Of a stretch of 17,008 bases of DNA, positions 6,845 through 13,895 are shown piece by piece. Each line of letters opens with the position of its first letter. Position 1 is the stretch's first letter. A program made the position numbers and the translations under genes. Location of the stretch: positions 1 to 17,008 of the forward strand of contig JAMCWS010000330.1 in NCBI GenBank assembly GCA_023480605.1, read 5' to 3'. The notes below the pieces were generated by a model. That model saw nothing but the letters and a program-made list of their open reading frames with translations, made no database searches and was not told the DNA's origin. This stretch comes from a bacterium (GTDB lineage: Bacteria > Sumerlaeota > Sumerlaeia > MVZB01).

Positions 6845-7158
6845 GCCGGTTTCGAGAAGGTATATCGGGATAGCGCCTGCGCCGCCGCTGTGGCCGCCGG
6901 AGCGAACCAACTCTTCGCTCGCGTGACCTACGTGAGTTGCGCGAACTTCACCACGGAACGGATCGACTCCCGACGGCAAATTCACGGGCACTTTGATTCC
7001 GGGACAAACCCGGACGCATCCACCGCAACCAACACAACGGTGTTTGTAATTGTCGGCAACGAGCATGCCGACTGGAATCTCACGTATAGAAACCGCACCG
7101 GTGGAACAAACAGCGACGCACGTGCCGCATTAGACGCGAAGCAGATTGGCGACGGCAT
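6845..7158 (-). pseudogene. Frameshifted and truncated N terminus of an FrhB/FdhB-type iron-sulfur protein
   Basis: The intact family (coenzyme F420 hydrogenase/dehydrogenase beta subunit, about 350-430 aa) moves electrons through two 4Fe-4S clusters to a flavin. Here one minus-strand frame gives CGTCVAVCSTGAVSIREIPV, then YKHRCVGCGGCVRVCPG, then GHASEELVRSGGHSGG and YLLETG, in family order. The first Cys of the first cluster (ICFA) is in another frame. Removing the five bases TTAGA at 7130-7134 restores C-x2-C-x2-C-x3-C exactly. After YLLETG (about 6846) the frame continues into unrelated residues and stops at 6716, so roughly three quarters of the protein is missing. The central GGHSGG would normally be a Ser-Ser-Gly-Gly-like stretch. 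The gene is dead at both ends. Confidence 0.7.
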
Positions 7159-7301
7159 ATTAGCTTGAATGTTTGATTTTGGGAAACCCACCAATAAGCC
7201 ATAACTCAACCCCCATTATAGGTCATGAGGGACATAACAAGTGAAGTGTCGAGTCGCCTTCCTAATGATGCTTTCCTCCCCATCCGGCGGGCCGGCGTGA
7301 G

Positions 7302-8783
7302 TCAGGCGACCGGCACGTCCTCGAGGTAAACCCCATCGGCACGGAGCGCCTTTTGGAGCGCTGGCACATCCACCCGGGCCAGATCCTGGCCGGCGCTCAA
7401 GGCCATCGCCGCCGCCGTGCCGATCCCTTGCCCCATCACCATGCAGTGGGTCTGGACACGCACGGAGGAATGGGCCTCGTGCGTCGACGAAGCGCATCGG
7501 CCGACGACCGCCAGGTTCGGCACCCGGGAGTTCAGGCACATGCCGAGCGGGATGTGGTAACTCGTACCGGCCTTGAGCATTTTTCGTCCCGCGCGATCGA
7601 GATAAGTTGTGTAACCCGTGCCTTTCGGATCATGGATGTCGATCATCCACACGCCATGTCCGATGGCGTCGGACTGCTTGGCCGCGCCCAGCACCATCTC
7701 GCGGGTCAGCGTCTTGCGCCCGCGAATGCGGCGCGACTCGCGCACGCCGAGCGCGAAAGCCGTCTGCCGGATGGCCGCCTGCTCGAATCCCGGCACTTCC
7801 TTGCGCCACACCGCCAGGTAAGCCACCAGTTTTTCGCGCGCCTCGGTCGTCAGGCGGGTCAGTTCCTCTTCGTCGAGCGGGTTGCCCGCCTCGGGCAGCA
7901 TGTTCCACAGGCTCTCGTTGTCGGCCCAGTTAAGGTAGTGCTCCATGGTTCCTTCGTTGAACTGTGGGAACCGGCCCTGGTCGCGCATCTTGCGCATCCG
8001 GTCCATCACACCGGCCACCGCCTTGTGGCGCCGCTCGCCGGCCGACGGGTCGATCCCGCGCAACTGGAAAATCAGCGTCATTCCCTGCACCAGGCCGTCC
8101 GCGGGGCGGCCGAAGTCGAACGCTGCGCCCGTCTTGGCCGCCAAGTCGCCGTCTCCCGTGGCGTCCACGAAGATCTTCCCGGCGATGGCGCGCCGGCCGC
8201 GTTTGGTCTCGACCAGCACAGCGCGAATACGTCCATCCTCGACGACCGGCTCCCCGGCCGCGGTGTAACCGAAGACGCGCACGCCCGCTTCCTTCAATAC
8301 GCGTTGCCAGACGATGCGCATTCCTTCCGGGTCAAACCAGTTCGTTTCATGCACGCGCGGGTAACCGGGGTCCTTGACGATCCAGCCTTCCTTCTCGGCC
8401 CGTTGGGCGTACTCTTCGACCAGTCCGTAAATGACCAGCTTCTCGCGGTCGCTGCGATGCCAACAGTGAACCAGAGCATTGGTCGCCATGCCGCCCACCG
8501 TTGGCCAGCGCTCGATGAGGATCACGCGCATCCCCCGGCGCGCGGCGGCCACGGCCGCGGTCACGCCCGAGCAGCCCCCGCCGCACACGACAAGATCCGC
8601 TTCGGCCAGGATCTCGACCTTTGAGGCGGGCACGGCCAATTGTCCGGGCCCGGGCCCGTCCTGCCGGCCCACAAGTCCCGCCGGTCGCCCGCAACCCTGA
8701 CCGATGATCGACGCGCCGGCGAGCGACAGACCGGACTCGATGAAATCGCGCCGCGTGGATTTTTTGCCCGGTCGAGTGTTCAT
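7302..8783 (-). CDS. Tat-exported FAD-dependent oxidoreductase (FAD_oxidored family)
   Basis: This is a 493-aa flavoprotein, probably outside the cytoplasmic membrane. The N terminus has a twin-arginine motif (STRRDFIES, residues 9-17) and a hydrophobic stretch to about 28. The dinucleotide-binding fold begins near 61 with ADLVVCGGGCSGVTAAVAAA and ILIERWPTVGGMATNALV (88-105). VDATGDGDLAAKTGA and the C-terminal VVGRCASSTHEAHSSVRVQ with GQGIGTAAA match FAD_oxidored (PF12831-type) proteins, common in PVC-like polysaccharide loci. The substrate is unknown; oxidation of a sugar or sugar acid is a guess from context. Start choice: GGGAGG is 1 nt from an ATG at 8789 but 7 nt from the ATG at 8783, so I prefer 8783. 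It is the last gene of a minus-strand run behind two sulfatases, 156 nt after sulfatase A. Confidence 0.88.
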   Translation of the reverse strand: MNTRPGKKSTRRDFIESGLSLAGASIIGQGCGRPAGLVGRQDGPGPGQLAVPASKVEILAEADLVVCGGGCSGVTAAVAAARRGMRVILIERWPTVGGMATNALVHCWHRSDREKLVIYGLVEEYAQRAEKEGWIVKDPGYPRVHETNWFDPEGMRIVWQRVLKEAGVRVFGYTAAGEPVVEDGRIRAVLVETKRGRRAIAGKIFVDATGDGDLAAKTGAAFDFGRPADGLVQGMTLIFQLRGIDPSAGERRHKAVAGVMDRMRKMRDQGRFPQFNEGTMEHYLNWADNESLWNMLPEAGNPLDEEELTRLTTEAREKLVAYLAVWRKEVPGFEQAAIRQTAFALGVRESRRIRGRKTLTREMVLGAAKQSDAIGHGVWMIDIHDPKGTGYTTYLDRAGRKMLKAGTSYHIPLGMCLNSRVPNLAVVGRCASSTHEAHSSVRVQTHCMVMGQGIGTAAAMALSAGQDLARVDVPALQKALRADGVYLEDVPVA

Positions 8784-8847
8784 ATGCATGCCTCCCGCTG
8801 CCAGTCGCTTTCGAAATCGGTGTGCTTAACGTTGGAGTAGCGGTTTC

Positions 8848-8877
8848 CCCGCTCGGTGTCACCAATATCCCGCTCGG
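8848..8877. repeat. Short direct repeat pair upstream of the FAD oxidoreductase gene
   Basis: CCCGCTCGG occurs at 8848-8856 and again at 8869-8877, exactly 21 bp apart, about two helical turns. It lies in the 156-nt gap 65-94 nt before the oxidoreductase start. Spacing on one face of the helix would suit a dimeric regulator site, but nine bases in GC-rich DNA can also recur by chance. Confidence 0.3.
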
Positions 8878-8939
8878 GGTAATAAAACAGTCCACGCGGG
8901 GACACTACCCGATGCCACCCCAACAGGCGATCCGGCCGG

Positions 8940-10505
8940 TCAGGTTTTCCTGGCCCGCTGCTTTAACGCCGGAGCCGTCTGTCGAACCTTCTTCCCCTTG
9001 CCTTTATTTTTTCTGCCGAGAGCAACGAAATCACTGACCTTTTCGGCGTTGACCTCCTTGAGGTATTTGCTCAGCACGCCCCACATTTGCGCGGTCTTGT
9101 CCGGCTGCGTCGCCGCCAGATTATTCTGCTCGCCGATGTCTTTGCTTAGATCGAACAGCTCCTTTTTCGACGGCTGGTCGTCGGGTCCCCAGGTGATCAC
9201 CAGTTTCCAATTACCCGAGCGATAGACGGAATAGCCGGGTCCGAACCCCGGCCGGTGAAAGACCAGCCCGGGGATGACGCGCGTGACCGCTCCCTTTCCT
9301 TCATGCTCCAGCACCTCGCGCAAGCTGCCGCCGTCCAACTCCGAAGGCCGCGGCACCTTGCCGCCGGCCAGGTCCACCATCGTCGGCAACAGGTCGTAGT
9401 GGGCCACCGGCTCGTGACACCACGAGCTGGCCTTGATGCCCGGCCCGCGCGCGAGGAACGGCACGCGGATGCCGCCTTCGTAAAGCCACTGCTTGGCTCC
9501 GCGCAACGGGTAGTTGTCCGGCAGCGCGTCGGGCGGCGCGTTGTCGTTCGTGACGGAGGAGTTGGCGGTGGCCTGCGGCCGGCCCGCCGCGCCGTCGACG
9601 CCGAGCATTTTCAGATAAAGCGCGTTATTGCGGCCGTAAGGGCTGCCGCCGTTGTCCGCGCCGAGAAACACGTAAGTACGATCGCCGAGTCCCAGCGCGT
9701 CGATCTTGTCCAGCAACTTGCCGATGCCGGTATCCATGTCCTCGGCCATGGCGGCGAACTCCAGTGGGAAAGTGCGCGGCGGCGCTCCCTTTTCTTTGTA
9801 TTTTTCAACCGTCTCCGGTCGCGACTGGATCTGCAGGTGCACGGCATAGTAACTGACTTGCATATAAAACGGGTGTTTTGCATGGGCTTGACGCGTGATG
9901 AAATCCATCGCCCGGCCGGTGAGGCTGAAGATCAGTTTGGGATCCTCCCGCGGCGAGAACTGTTCGCCGCCCTGCTTCCAGGCCACGTTGCCGTTGCCGG
10001 TGATGTTGCCAGTATCGCCGTCGCTTTCGTCATAGCCGCACTGGTCAGGGGTGGCTTCCATGTTCTCGCCCCACTTGCCGAAATGCGCGCAGCGGTAAGT
10101 CGGATCGACGCCCTTGAGCGCCCTGGGGATGGTCAGATGCTCGCTGGGGTCGAAGAAGTTGCTCTTGAACTCGGAGCCGCGATCGCGCGCCGTGCTCATG
10201 CCGACCAGTACGCTGCGACGCGTCGGCGTGCACAGCGGTCCCGGCGAGTAACCGGCCGAAAACCGCATCCCCGACGCGGCCAGCCGCTCCATGTTCGGCG
10301 TGGAGAGGTACGGGCAGCGCGAATCGGCCACGTCCGGATGCATCTGGACGGCGGACTCCGGCCAGCCCTGGTCGTCGGTCAGGATGAAAATGAAATTGGG
10401 CCGCCGCGCGGCGGATTCGGCCGCCCCGGCCAGCGTTCCGAGCGCGAGCGTTCCCGCCCCGGCCCCGAGGCATTTTAAAAAAGAGCGGCGAGTGAACATG
10501 AACAT
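8940..10505 (-). CDS. Sulfatase A: Tat-exported formylglycine-dependent sulfatase
   Basis: This enzyme hydrolyses sulfate esters using a formylglycine made from an active-site cysteine. The 521-aa protein begins with a Tat signal (FTRRSFLKCLG, hydrophobic to about 28). Metal ligands start at ILTDDQG (D44, D45), the modification motif is CTPTR at C92-R96 within GPLCTPTRRSVLVGM, and the late metal site is LGADNGG. The usual GKWH motif reads GKWGEN, so the His normally near the nucleophile is Gly, a variant I recall in part of the arylsulfatase-like proteins. The C-terminal 25 residues are Lys/Arg-rich (GKGKK..., KQRARKT), perhaps for contact with acidic glycans. GGAGGAGG lies just before two ATGs (10505, 10499); either may be used. 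It lies between sulfatase B and the oxidoreductase, all on the minus strand. Confidence 0.9.
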   Translation of the reverse strand: MFMFTRRSFLKCLGAGAGTLALGTLAGAAESAARRPNFIFILTDDQGWPESAVQMHPDVADSRCPYLSTPNMERLAASGMRFSAGYSPGPLCTPTRRSVLVGMSTARDRGSEFKSNFFDPSEHLTIPRALKGVDPTYRCAHFGKWGENMEATPDQCGYDESDGDTGNITGNGNVAWKQGGEQFSPREDPKLIFSLTGRAMDFITRQAHAKHPFYMQVSYYAVHLQIQSRPETVEKYKEKGAPPRTFPLEFAAMAEDMDTGIGKLLDKIDALGLGDRTYVFLGADNGGSPYGRNNALYLKMLGVDGAAGRPQATANSSVTNDNAPPDALPDNYPLRGAKQWLYEGGIRVPFLARGPGIKASSWCHEPVAHYDLLPTMVDLAGGKVPRPSELDGGSLREVLEHEGKGAVTRVIPGLVFHRPGFGPGYSVYRSGNWKLVITWGPDDQPSKKELFDLSKDIGEQNNLAATQPDKTAQMWGVLSKYLKEVNAEKVSDFVALGRKNKGKGKKVRQTAPALKQRARKT

Positions 10506-10598
10506 GGCCTCCTCCGATGATGGATTTACATTCTCGAGCTTAAATCAACTCAACCCGCAATCCCACTCGGTCGAATTATGTGAAGTCGGCGAATGGTC

Positions 10599-10604
10599 AT
10601 TATA
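10599..10604 (-). promoter_or_regulatory. Possible -10 element for sulfatase A
   Basis: A perfect TATAAT reads on the minus strand 94 nt before the sulfatase A start, in an AT-richer gap. No good -35 box sits 17 nt upstream. A 9-bp direct repeat, CTTAAATCA at 10539-10547 and 10613-10621, brackets it. Suggestive only. Confidence 0.25.
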
Positions 10605-10635
10605 CATAACGCCTTAAATCAGCGCGTTAGTTATT

Positions 10636-10663
10636 CTCCCCGAAGGGGAGCCCCCACGGGGCT
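10636..10663. terminator. Two tandem 6-bp hairpins between sulfatase B and sulfatase A
   Basis: CTCCCC-GAA-GGGGAG (10636-10650) is immediately followed by AGCCCC-CAC-GGGGCT (10649-10663); the two share two bases. Both stems are perfect with 3-nt loops. They lie 18-45 nt past the stop of sulfatase B on the minus strand. There is no T-run, so efficient intrinsic termination is doubtful; they could stabilise the 3' end or attenuate read-through into sulfatase A. Confidence 0.45.
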
Positions 10664-10680
10664 GTTCAGGATTTCTGTCG

Positions 10681-12240
10681 TCATGTGTAGTTTTTCAGGC
10701 CAATCTCTCCGAGATCGGCTTTCGCCGCTTCGCGTCCGTTGCCGGAATTTGTGATTGCCTCCGGAGCGCTCGGTGTGAACGGGCGCGACTTCATGCCGTC
10801 AGATAAAAGCTCGGCAACAAGCGGATCGTTGTGCTCCCGGCCGAATCGCGCCAGCAACGCGCGGTGGGACAGCAGGATCTCGCGATATCGCGGGTCTGCG
10901 GCCAGATCGTTCATTTCGCCGGGATCGGCTTGCAGGTCGATCAGCGACTCGCGCTGAAGGCCCCGGCTGAAGACACAGTATTTATAACGTTCCGTGCGGA
11001 CCATCCGACCTTCCATGGCGGGGGTCAGGCCGTCCACCGCGCCGGCCTGACTCATGTCGTTTTCCACCACCACGTGGTCGCGCCAGGGACCGGTGGGCTG
11101 GCCCTGGGCCAGGCGCCGCAGACTGAGGCCGGGCAACTCACCGGAGATCGGGAGTCCGGCGCAATCCAGCATCGTCGGCAGGATGTCGATGCCGATGTTG
11201 ACCAACTCGCCGCAGGTGGCGGCCGGCGTGCGGCCGCCCCAGGCGATGATCAGCGGCACGCGCGCCGACTCTTCGTAAAAGACGGTCTTCTGGTTGAAGC
11301 CGTGCGCCCCGGCGCATTCGCCATGGTCGGAGGTAAAGATGATGAGCGTGTTATCCTCCTGTCCGGCCTGGCGCAAGGCGGCGAGCACCTTGCCGATCTC
11401 CCCGTCCACCTTCTCGATCATCCGGTAATAACCCCAGCGGTGCTTGCGCCAGTCCTCGACGGTGAAGTTGCCCACCGCAAACAATTTCGTGTTGTGGTAA
11501 GCCCGGCGCATGAGGGTCATGCCGTCGGGTTCGTTGCGCGGCGGGGCGGCGTTGGCCGGGGGCGGCGGAAGTTGGTCCAAAGGCGGTGGCGGGCCGATTT
11601 CGCCGCAATTGAGCCTTTGATTCATTCCGGCCAGGCGCCGGGCCCACTCGCAGATGTTATGCGGGTTCAAGAAACTCACCACCAACAGGAACGGCTTGTC
11701 GTGGGATCGGCGCAGAAATTCGATGGCCGCCCCGGCGGCGCGGTCGTCGTGGTTGTCCGCGCTCCCGCCGTTGAGGATTTCAAATCCGTGCGTGTCCGGA
11801 TTCCTGATGTCGAAGCACAGGTGCCACTTGCCGCTGTAAGCGGTCGTATAGCCGGCGTTCCTGAAATAGGTACCCAAGCAGACGAATTCCCGCGGGTCGA
11901 GGCCACCCGCCGGCTCGGCGTTTTCTGTTACCCGCGTCTCGTGCGGATAGCGCCCGGTGAAGAGCGAATTGCGCAACGGCATGCACAGCGGATTGGAACT
12001 GTAGGCTCGCGTGAAAAGCATGCCCCGGCCCGCCAAGCCGTCCATCGCCGGGGTGCTGATGAATCGCCTCCCCATGCGACAGCTCATGGCATCGGCGAAT
12101 TGCTGGTCGGTCATGATGAAGACCACGTTGGGTTGTCGTCCGGCGGGGGCGGCGGCGGCCCCGCCGCGTTCCAGCATCGCCAGCGCGACCGCCGAGCCCA
12201 GACTGTGCATAAAGGCACGTCGTTTCATATTGCCAGCCAT
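10681..12240 (-). CDS. Sulfatase B: Tat-exported sulfatase with an unusual formylglycine motif
   Basis: This 519-aa type I sulfatase begins with a Tat signal (MKRRAFMHSLGSAVALAML). Metal-binding IMTDQQ (D45, Q46) comes next, then the motif PLCMPLRNSLFTGRYPH with C86 as the residue expected to become formylglycine. The fourth motif position is Leu where Ser, Thr or Ala is usual (C-x-P-S/T/A-R); the rest, including R90 and TGRYPH, is normal. GKWHL and FTSDHGE carry the remaining catalytic and metal residues. A proline-rich insert (GPPPPLDQLPPPPANAAPPR) lies near 217-237. The start at 12240 follows GGAGGGAG closely; ATG 12228 is the alternative. It heads the minus-strand run sulfatase B, sulfatase A, oxidoreductase, and is divergent from the M14-like gene. 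The substrate is unknown; sulfated glycans are likely. Confidence 0.9.
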   Translation of the reverse strand: MAGNMKRRAFMHSLGSAVALAMLERGGAAAAPAGRQPNVVFIMTDQQFADAMSCRMGRRFISTPAMDGLAGRGMLFTRAYSSNPLCMPLRNSLFTGRYPHETRVTENAEPAGGLDPREFVCLGTYFRNAGYTTAYSGKWHLCFDIRNPDTHGFEILNGGSADNHDDRAAGAAIEFLRRSHDKPFLLVVSFLNPHNICEWARRLAGMNQRLNCGEIGPPPPLDQLPPPPANAAPPRNEPDGMTLMRRAYHNTKLFAVGNFTVEDWRKHRWGYYRMIEKVDGEIGKVLAALRQAGQEDNTLIIFTSDHGECAGAHGFNQKTVFYEESARVPLIIAWGGRTPAATCGELVNIGIDILPTMLDCAGLPISGELPGLSLRRLAQGQPTGPWRDHVVVENDMSQAGAVDGLTPAMEGRMVRTERYKYCVFSRGLQRESLIDLQADPGEMNDLAADPRYREILLSHRALLARFGREHNDPLVAELLSDGMKSRPFTPSAPEAITNSGNGREAAKADLGEIGLKNYT

Positions 12241-12551
12241 ACTCCCTCCCGCTAACCAGATCGTTCAATTCATCCAAGCGTGCGTGAATCATCTCATTGC
12301 CCAAAACCAGATGCAAGGGATAGGAGCAAGATTGAAGGGCAAGTGCAGGTAGATCTTGACCCCCCCGGGGGCGGGCGCGGCGTGCCGGGTCTGCCCGCCA
12401 GGCCGCCGCGGTGGGGGGTGCGTCGAGAAACTCCTGGTCGTTTCCGCGCCGAATACAACCGCTTGCATTTGAACCCCGTCCGGTGAGATAACATCGCCAT
12501 TATTTCGCTGAGGCAAAGTAACGAGTAACCGCGCGATGACAGGAGGCGCTC
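12241..12551. other. Divergent intergenic region between sulfatase B and the M14-like gene
   Basis: These 311 bases must hold the promoters of both the minus-strand sulfatase run and the plus-strand M14/sulfatase C pair, but I find no convincing -35/-10 pairs. The middle contains a G/C palindrome (CCCCCGGGGG, 12362-12371) followed by a very GC-rich segment. The plus frame ending at 12486 reads AEYNRLHLNPVR then stop, faintly like the HLNPVR end of REP-associated transposases. I regard this as too short to call. Confidence 0.4.
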
Positions 12552-13805
12552 ATGGACAGACGGCGATTCATCTCTTGCGTCGGCCTCGGATCGCTCGCGA
12601 CCGGCTGTGCCGGGCTTGGCCGCCCGGCAAAGACTGAAGGTATTCAGCGAGAACATGTCATGAAAAACGAAGCGATTGCCATCGATGCGTCCTTTCCGGG
12701 CGGCAACATCATCCTCGATCGGTTGGACGGCGATTCGGTCTACCTGCGCCAGGACCCGCGCGACACGCCGAGGTGGTGGTTCTATTGGGCGTTTCGCGTC
12801 AGGGGCGCGGCCGGCCGCTCGCTGACCTTTCATTTCACCGGCGGCAACGTGGTCGGCCTGCGGGGGCCCGCCCGAAGCCGCGACGGCGGCTGGACGTGGG
12901 AATGGCTTGGCATGGAGAATGCCGCGCTCAACCGATTCGCATATCGTTTTGCCGCGGACGAAAATGATGTGCGTTTCAGCATGGGCATGCCTTACCAGGA
13001 AGCCCAACTGACAGCCTTCCTGAAACGATATGACAGGAATCCCCGGCTGCGGCTCGGGCGACTGTGCACCACGGCGCAGGGCCGCAATGTCGAACGATTG
13101 AACTTTGGGTGCCTCGACCGGGAGCCGCAATACCGGGTTCTTCTTACCGCCCGTCACCACTGCTGTGAAATGATGGCCAACTACGAACTCGAAGGAATCA
13201 TGGAGGAAGTTATGTCGGATTCGCAAGCCGGGGAGTGGCTTGCCCGGCACGTCGAATTCCTGGCCATACCCTTCATGGACAAGGACGGCGTGGAAAACGG
13301 CGATCAGGGGAAAAGCCGCGATCCGCACGATCATTGCGAAGATTACGGCCGCGACAGCATTTACCCGTCGGTGGCCGCGCTCAAAGCGCTGGCGCCGGCA
13401 TGGTCGCAAGGCAAGCTGGTTTTCGCGCTGGACCTGCACTGCCCGGCGATCCGGGGCGAATTTCACGATGTGATCCTTTGCCCCGACCGGCTGCGCGGCC
13501 GTGAAAACTGGCAACGGACGGCCGAATATCTGGAAATTCTGGAGCGGGCGGGGCAGGGGCCGCTCCGGTTCAACCTGGAAGACAGCCGGCGCTTCAACGG
13601 CTGGGACGGCAGCGGCAAAGAAGGCGCATCTCCCAACCAATTCAGCACCTGGGTAAGGACCGTGCCGGGGGTCCGAATCGGCACGGTCATCGAGTTGCCT
13701 TACGCCAGCGCCGGGGGCCGCGAAGTCAACCAGGATACGGCCAGGGCATTCGGCCGCGATCTCGCCCGGGCGTTGCACGAGTATCTCGACCGTCGCGGCG
13801 CCTAG
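12552..13805 (+). CDS. Exported M14-like metallopeptidase with an altered substrate-binding pair
   Basis: This is a 417-aa protein of the zinc carboxypeptidase (M14) fold, closest in layout to the cytosolic-carboxypeptidase-like branch. The N terminus has arginines (MDRRRFISCVG) and a near-lipobox (LATGC, C19), so it is probably exported by Tat and perhaps lipid-anchored. Residues 45-140 form a beta domain with WWFYWAFRVRG, then MPYQEAQLTAFL. The zinc site appears complete: H203 and E206 in ARHHCCEMMAN, and H296 in DLHCP; the likely catalytic Glu is E381 in VIELPYAS. The FMDKDGVENGDQGKSRDPHDH stretch normally ends in Asn-Arg-Asp-Tyr in proteins of this type that I recall, but here it reads C262-E263-D-Y, losing the Asn-Arg pair that holds the substrate carboxylate. 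Specificity may differ. AGGAGG lies 5 nt before the start. It probably shares a transcript with sulfatase C, 90 nt on. Confidence 0.83.
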   Translation: MDRRRFISCVGLGSLATGCAGLGRPAKTEGIQREHVMKNEAIAIDASFPGGNIILDRLDGDSVYLRQDPRDTPRWWFYWAFRVRGAAGRSLTFHFTGGNVVGLRGPARSRDGGWTWEWLGMENAALNRFAYRFAADENDVRFSMGMPYQEAQLTAFLKRYDRNPRLRLGRLCTTAQGRNVERLNFGCLDREPQYRVLLTARHHCCEMMANYELEGIMEEVMSDSQAGEWLARHVEFLAIPFMDKDGVENGDQGKSRDPHDHCEDYGRDSIYPSVAALKALAPAWSQGKLVFALDLHCPAIRGEFHDVILCPDRLRGRENWQRTAEYLEILERAGQGPLRFNLEDSRRFNGWDGSGKEGASPNQFSTWVRTVPGVRIGTVIELPYASAGGREVNQDTARAFGRDLARALHEYLDRRGA

Positions 13806-13895
13806 TACGCTAACCCGGTTTGGGATAAATGGTTTTCCAGGCCGTTGTTTCACCAGACCAACAGGATTCAACACTCGCCGAGAGGAGCCAAATCC

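Noticed and set aside
12451..12486. AEYNRLHLNPVR-stop, reminiscent of the C-terminal HLNPVR motif of REP-associated transposases
   Set aside because: Only about six residues match, no catalytic HUH or Tyr region is present upstream, and the frame before it is GC-rich noise. Too little to call a mobile-element remnant.
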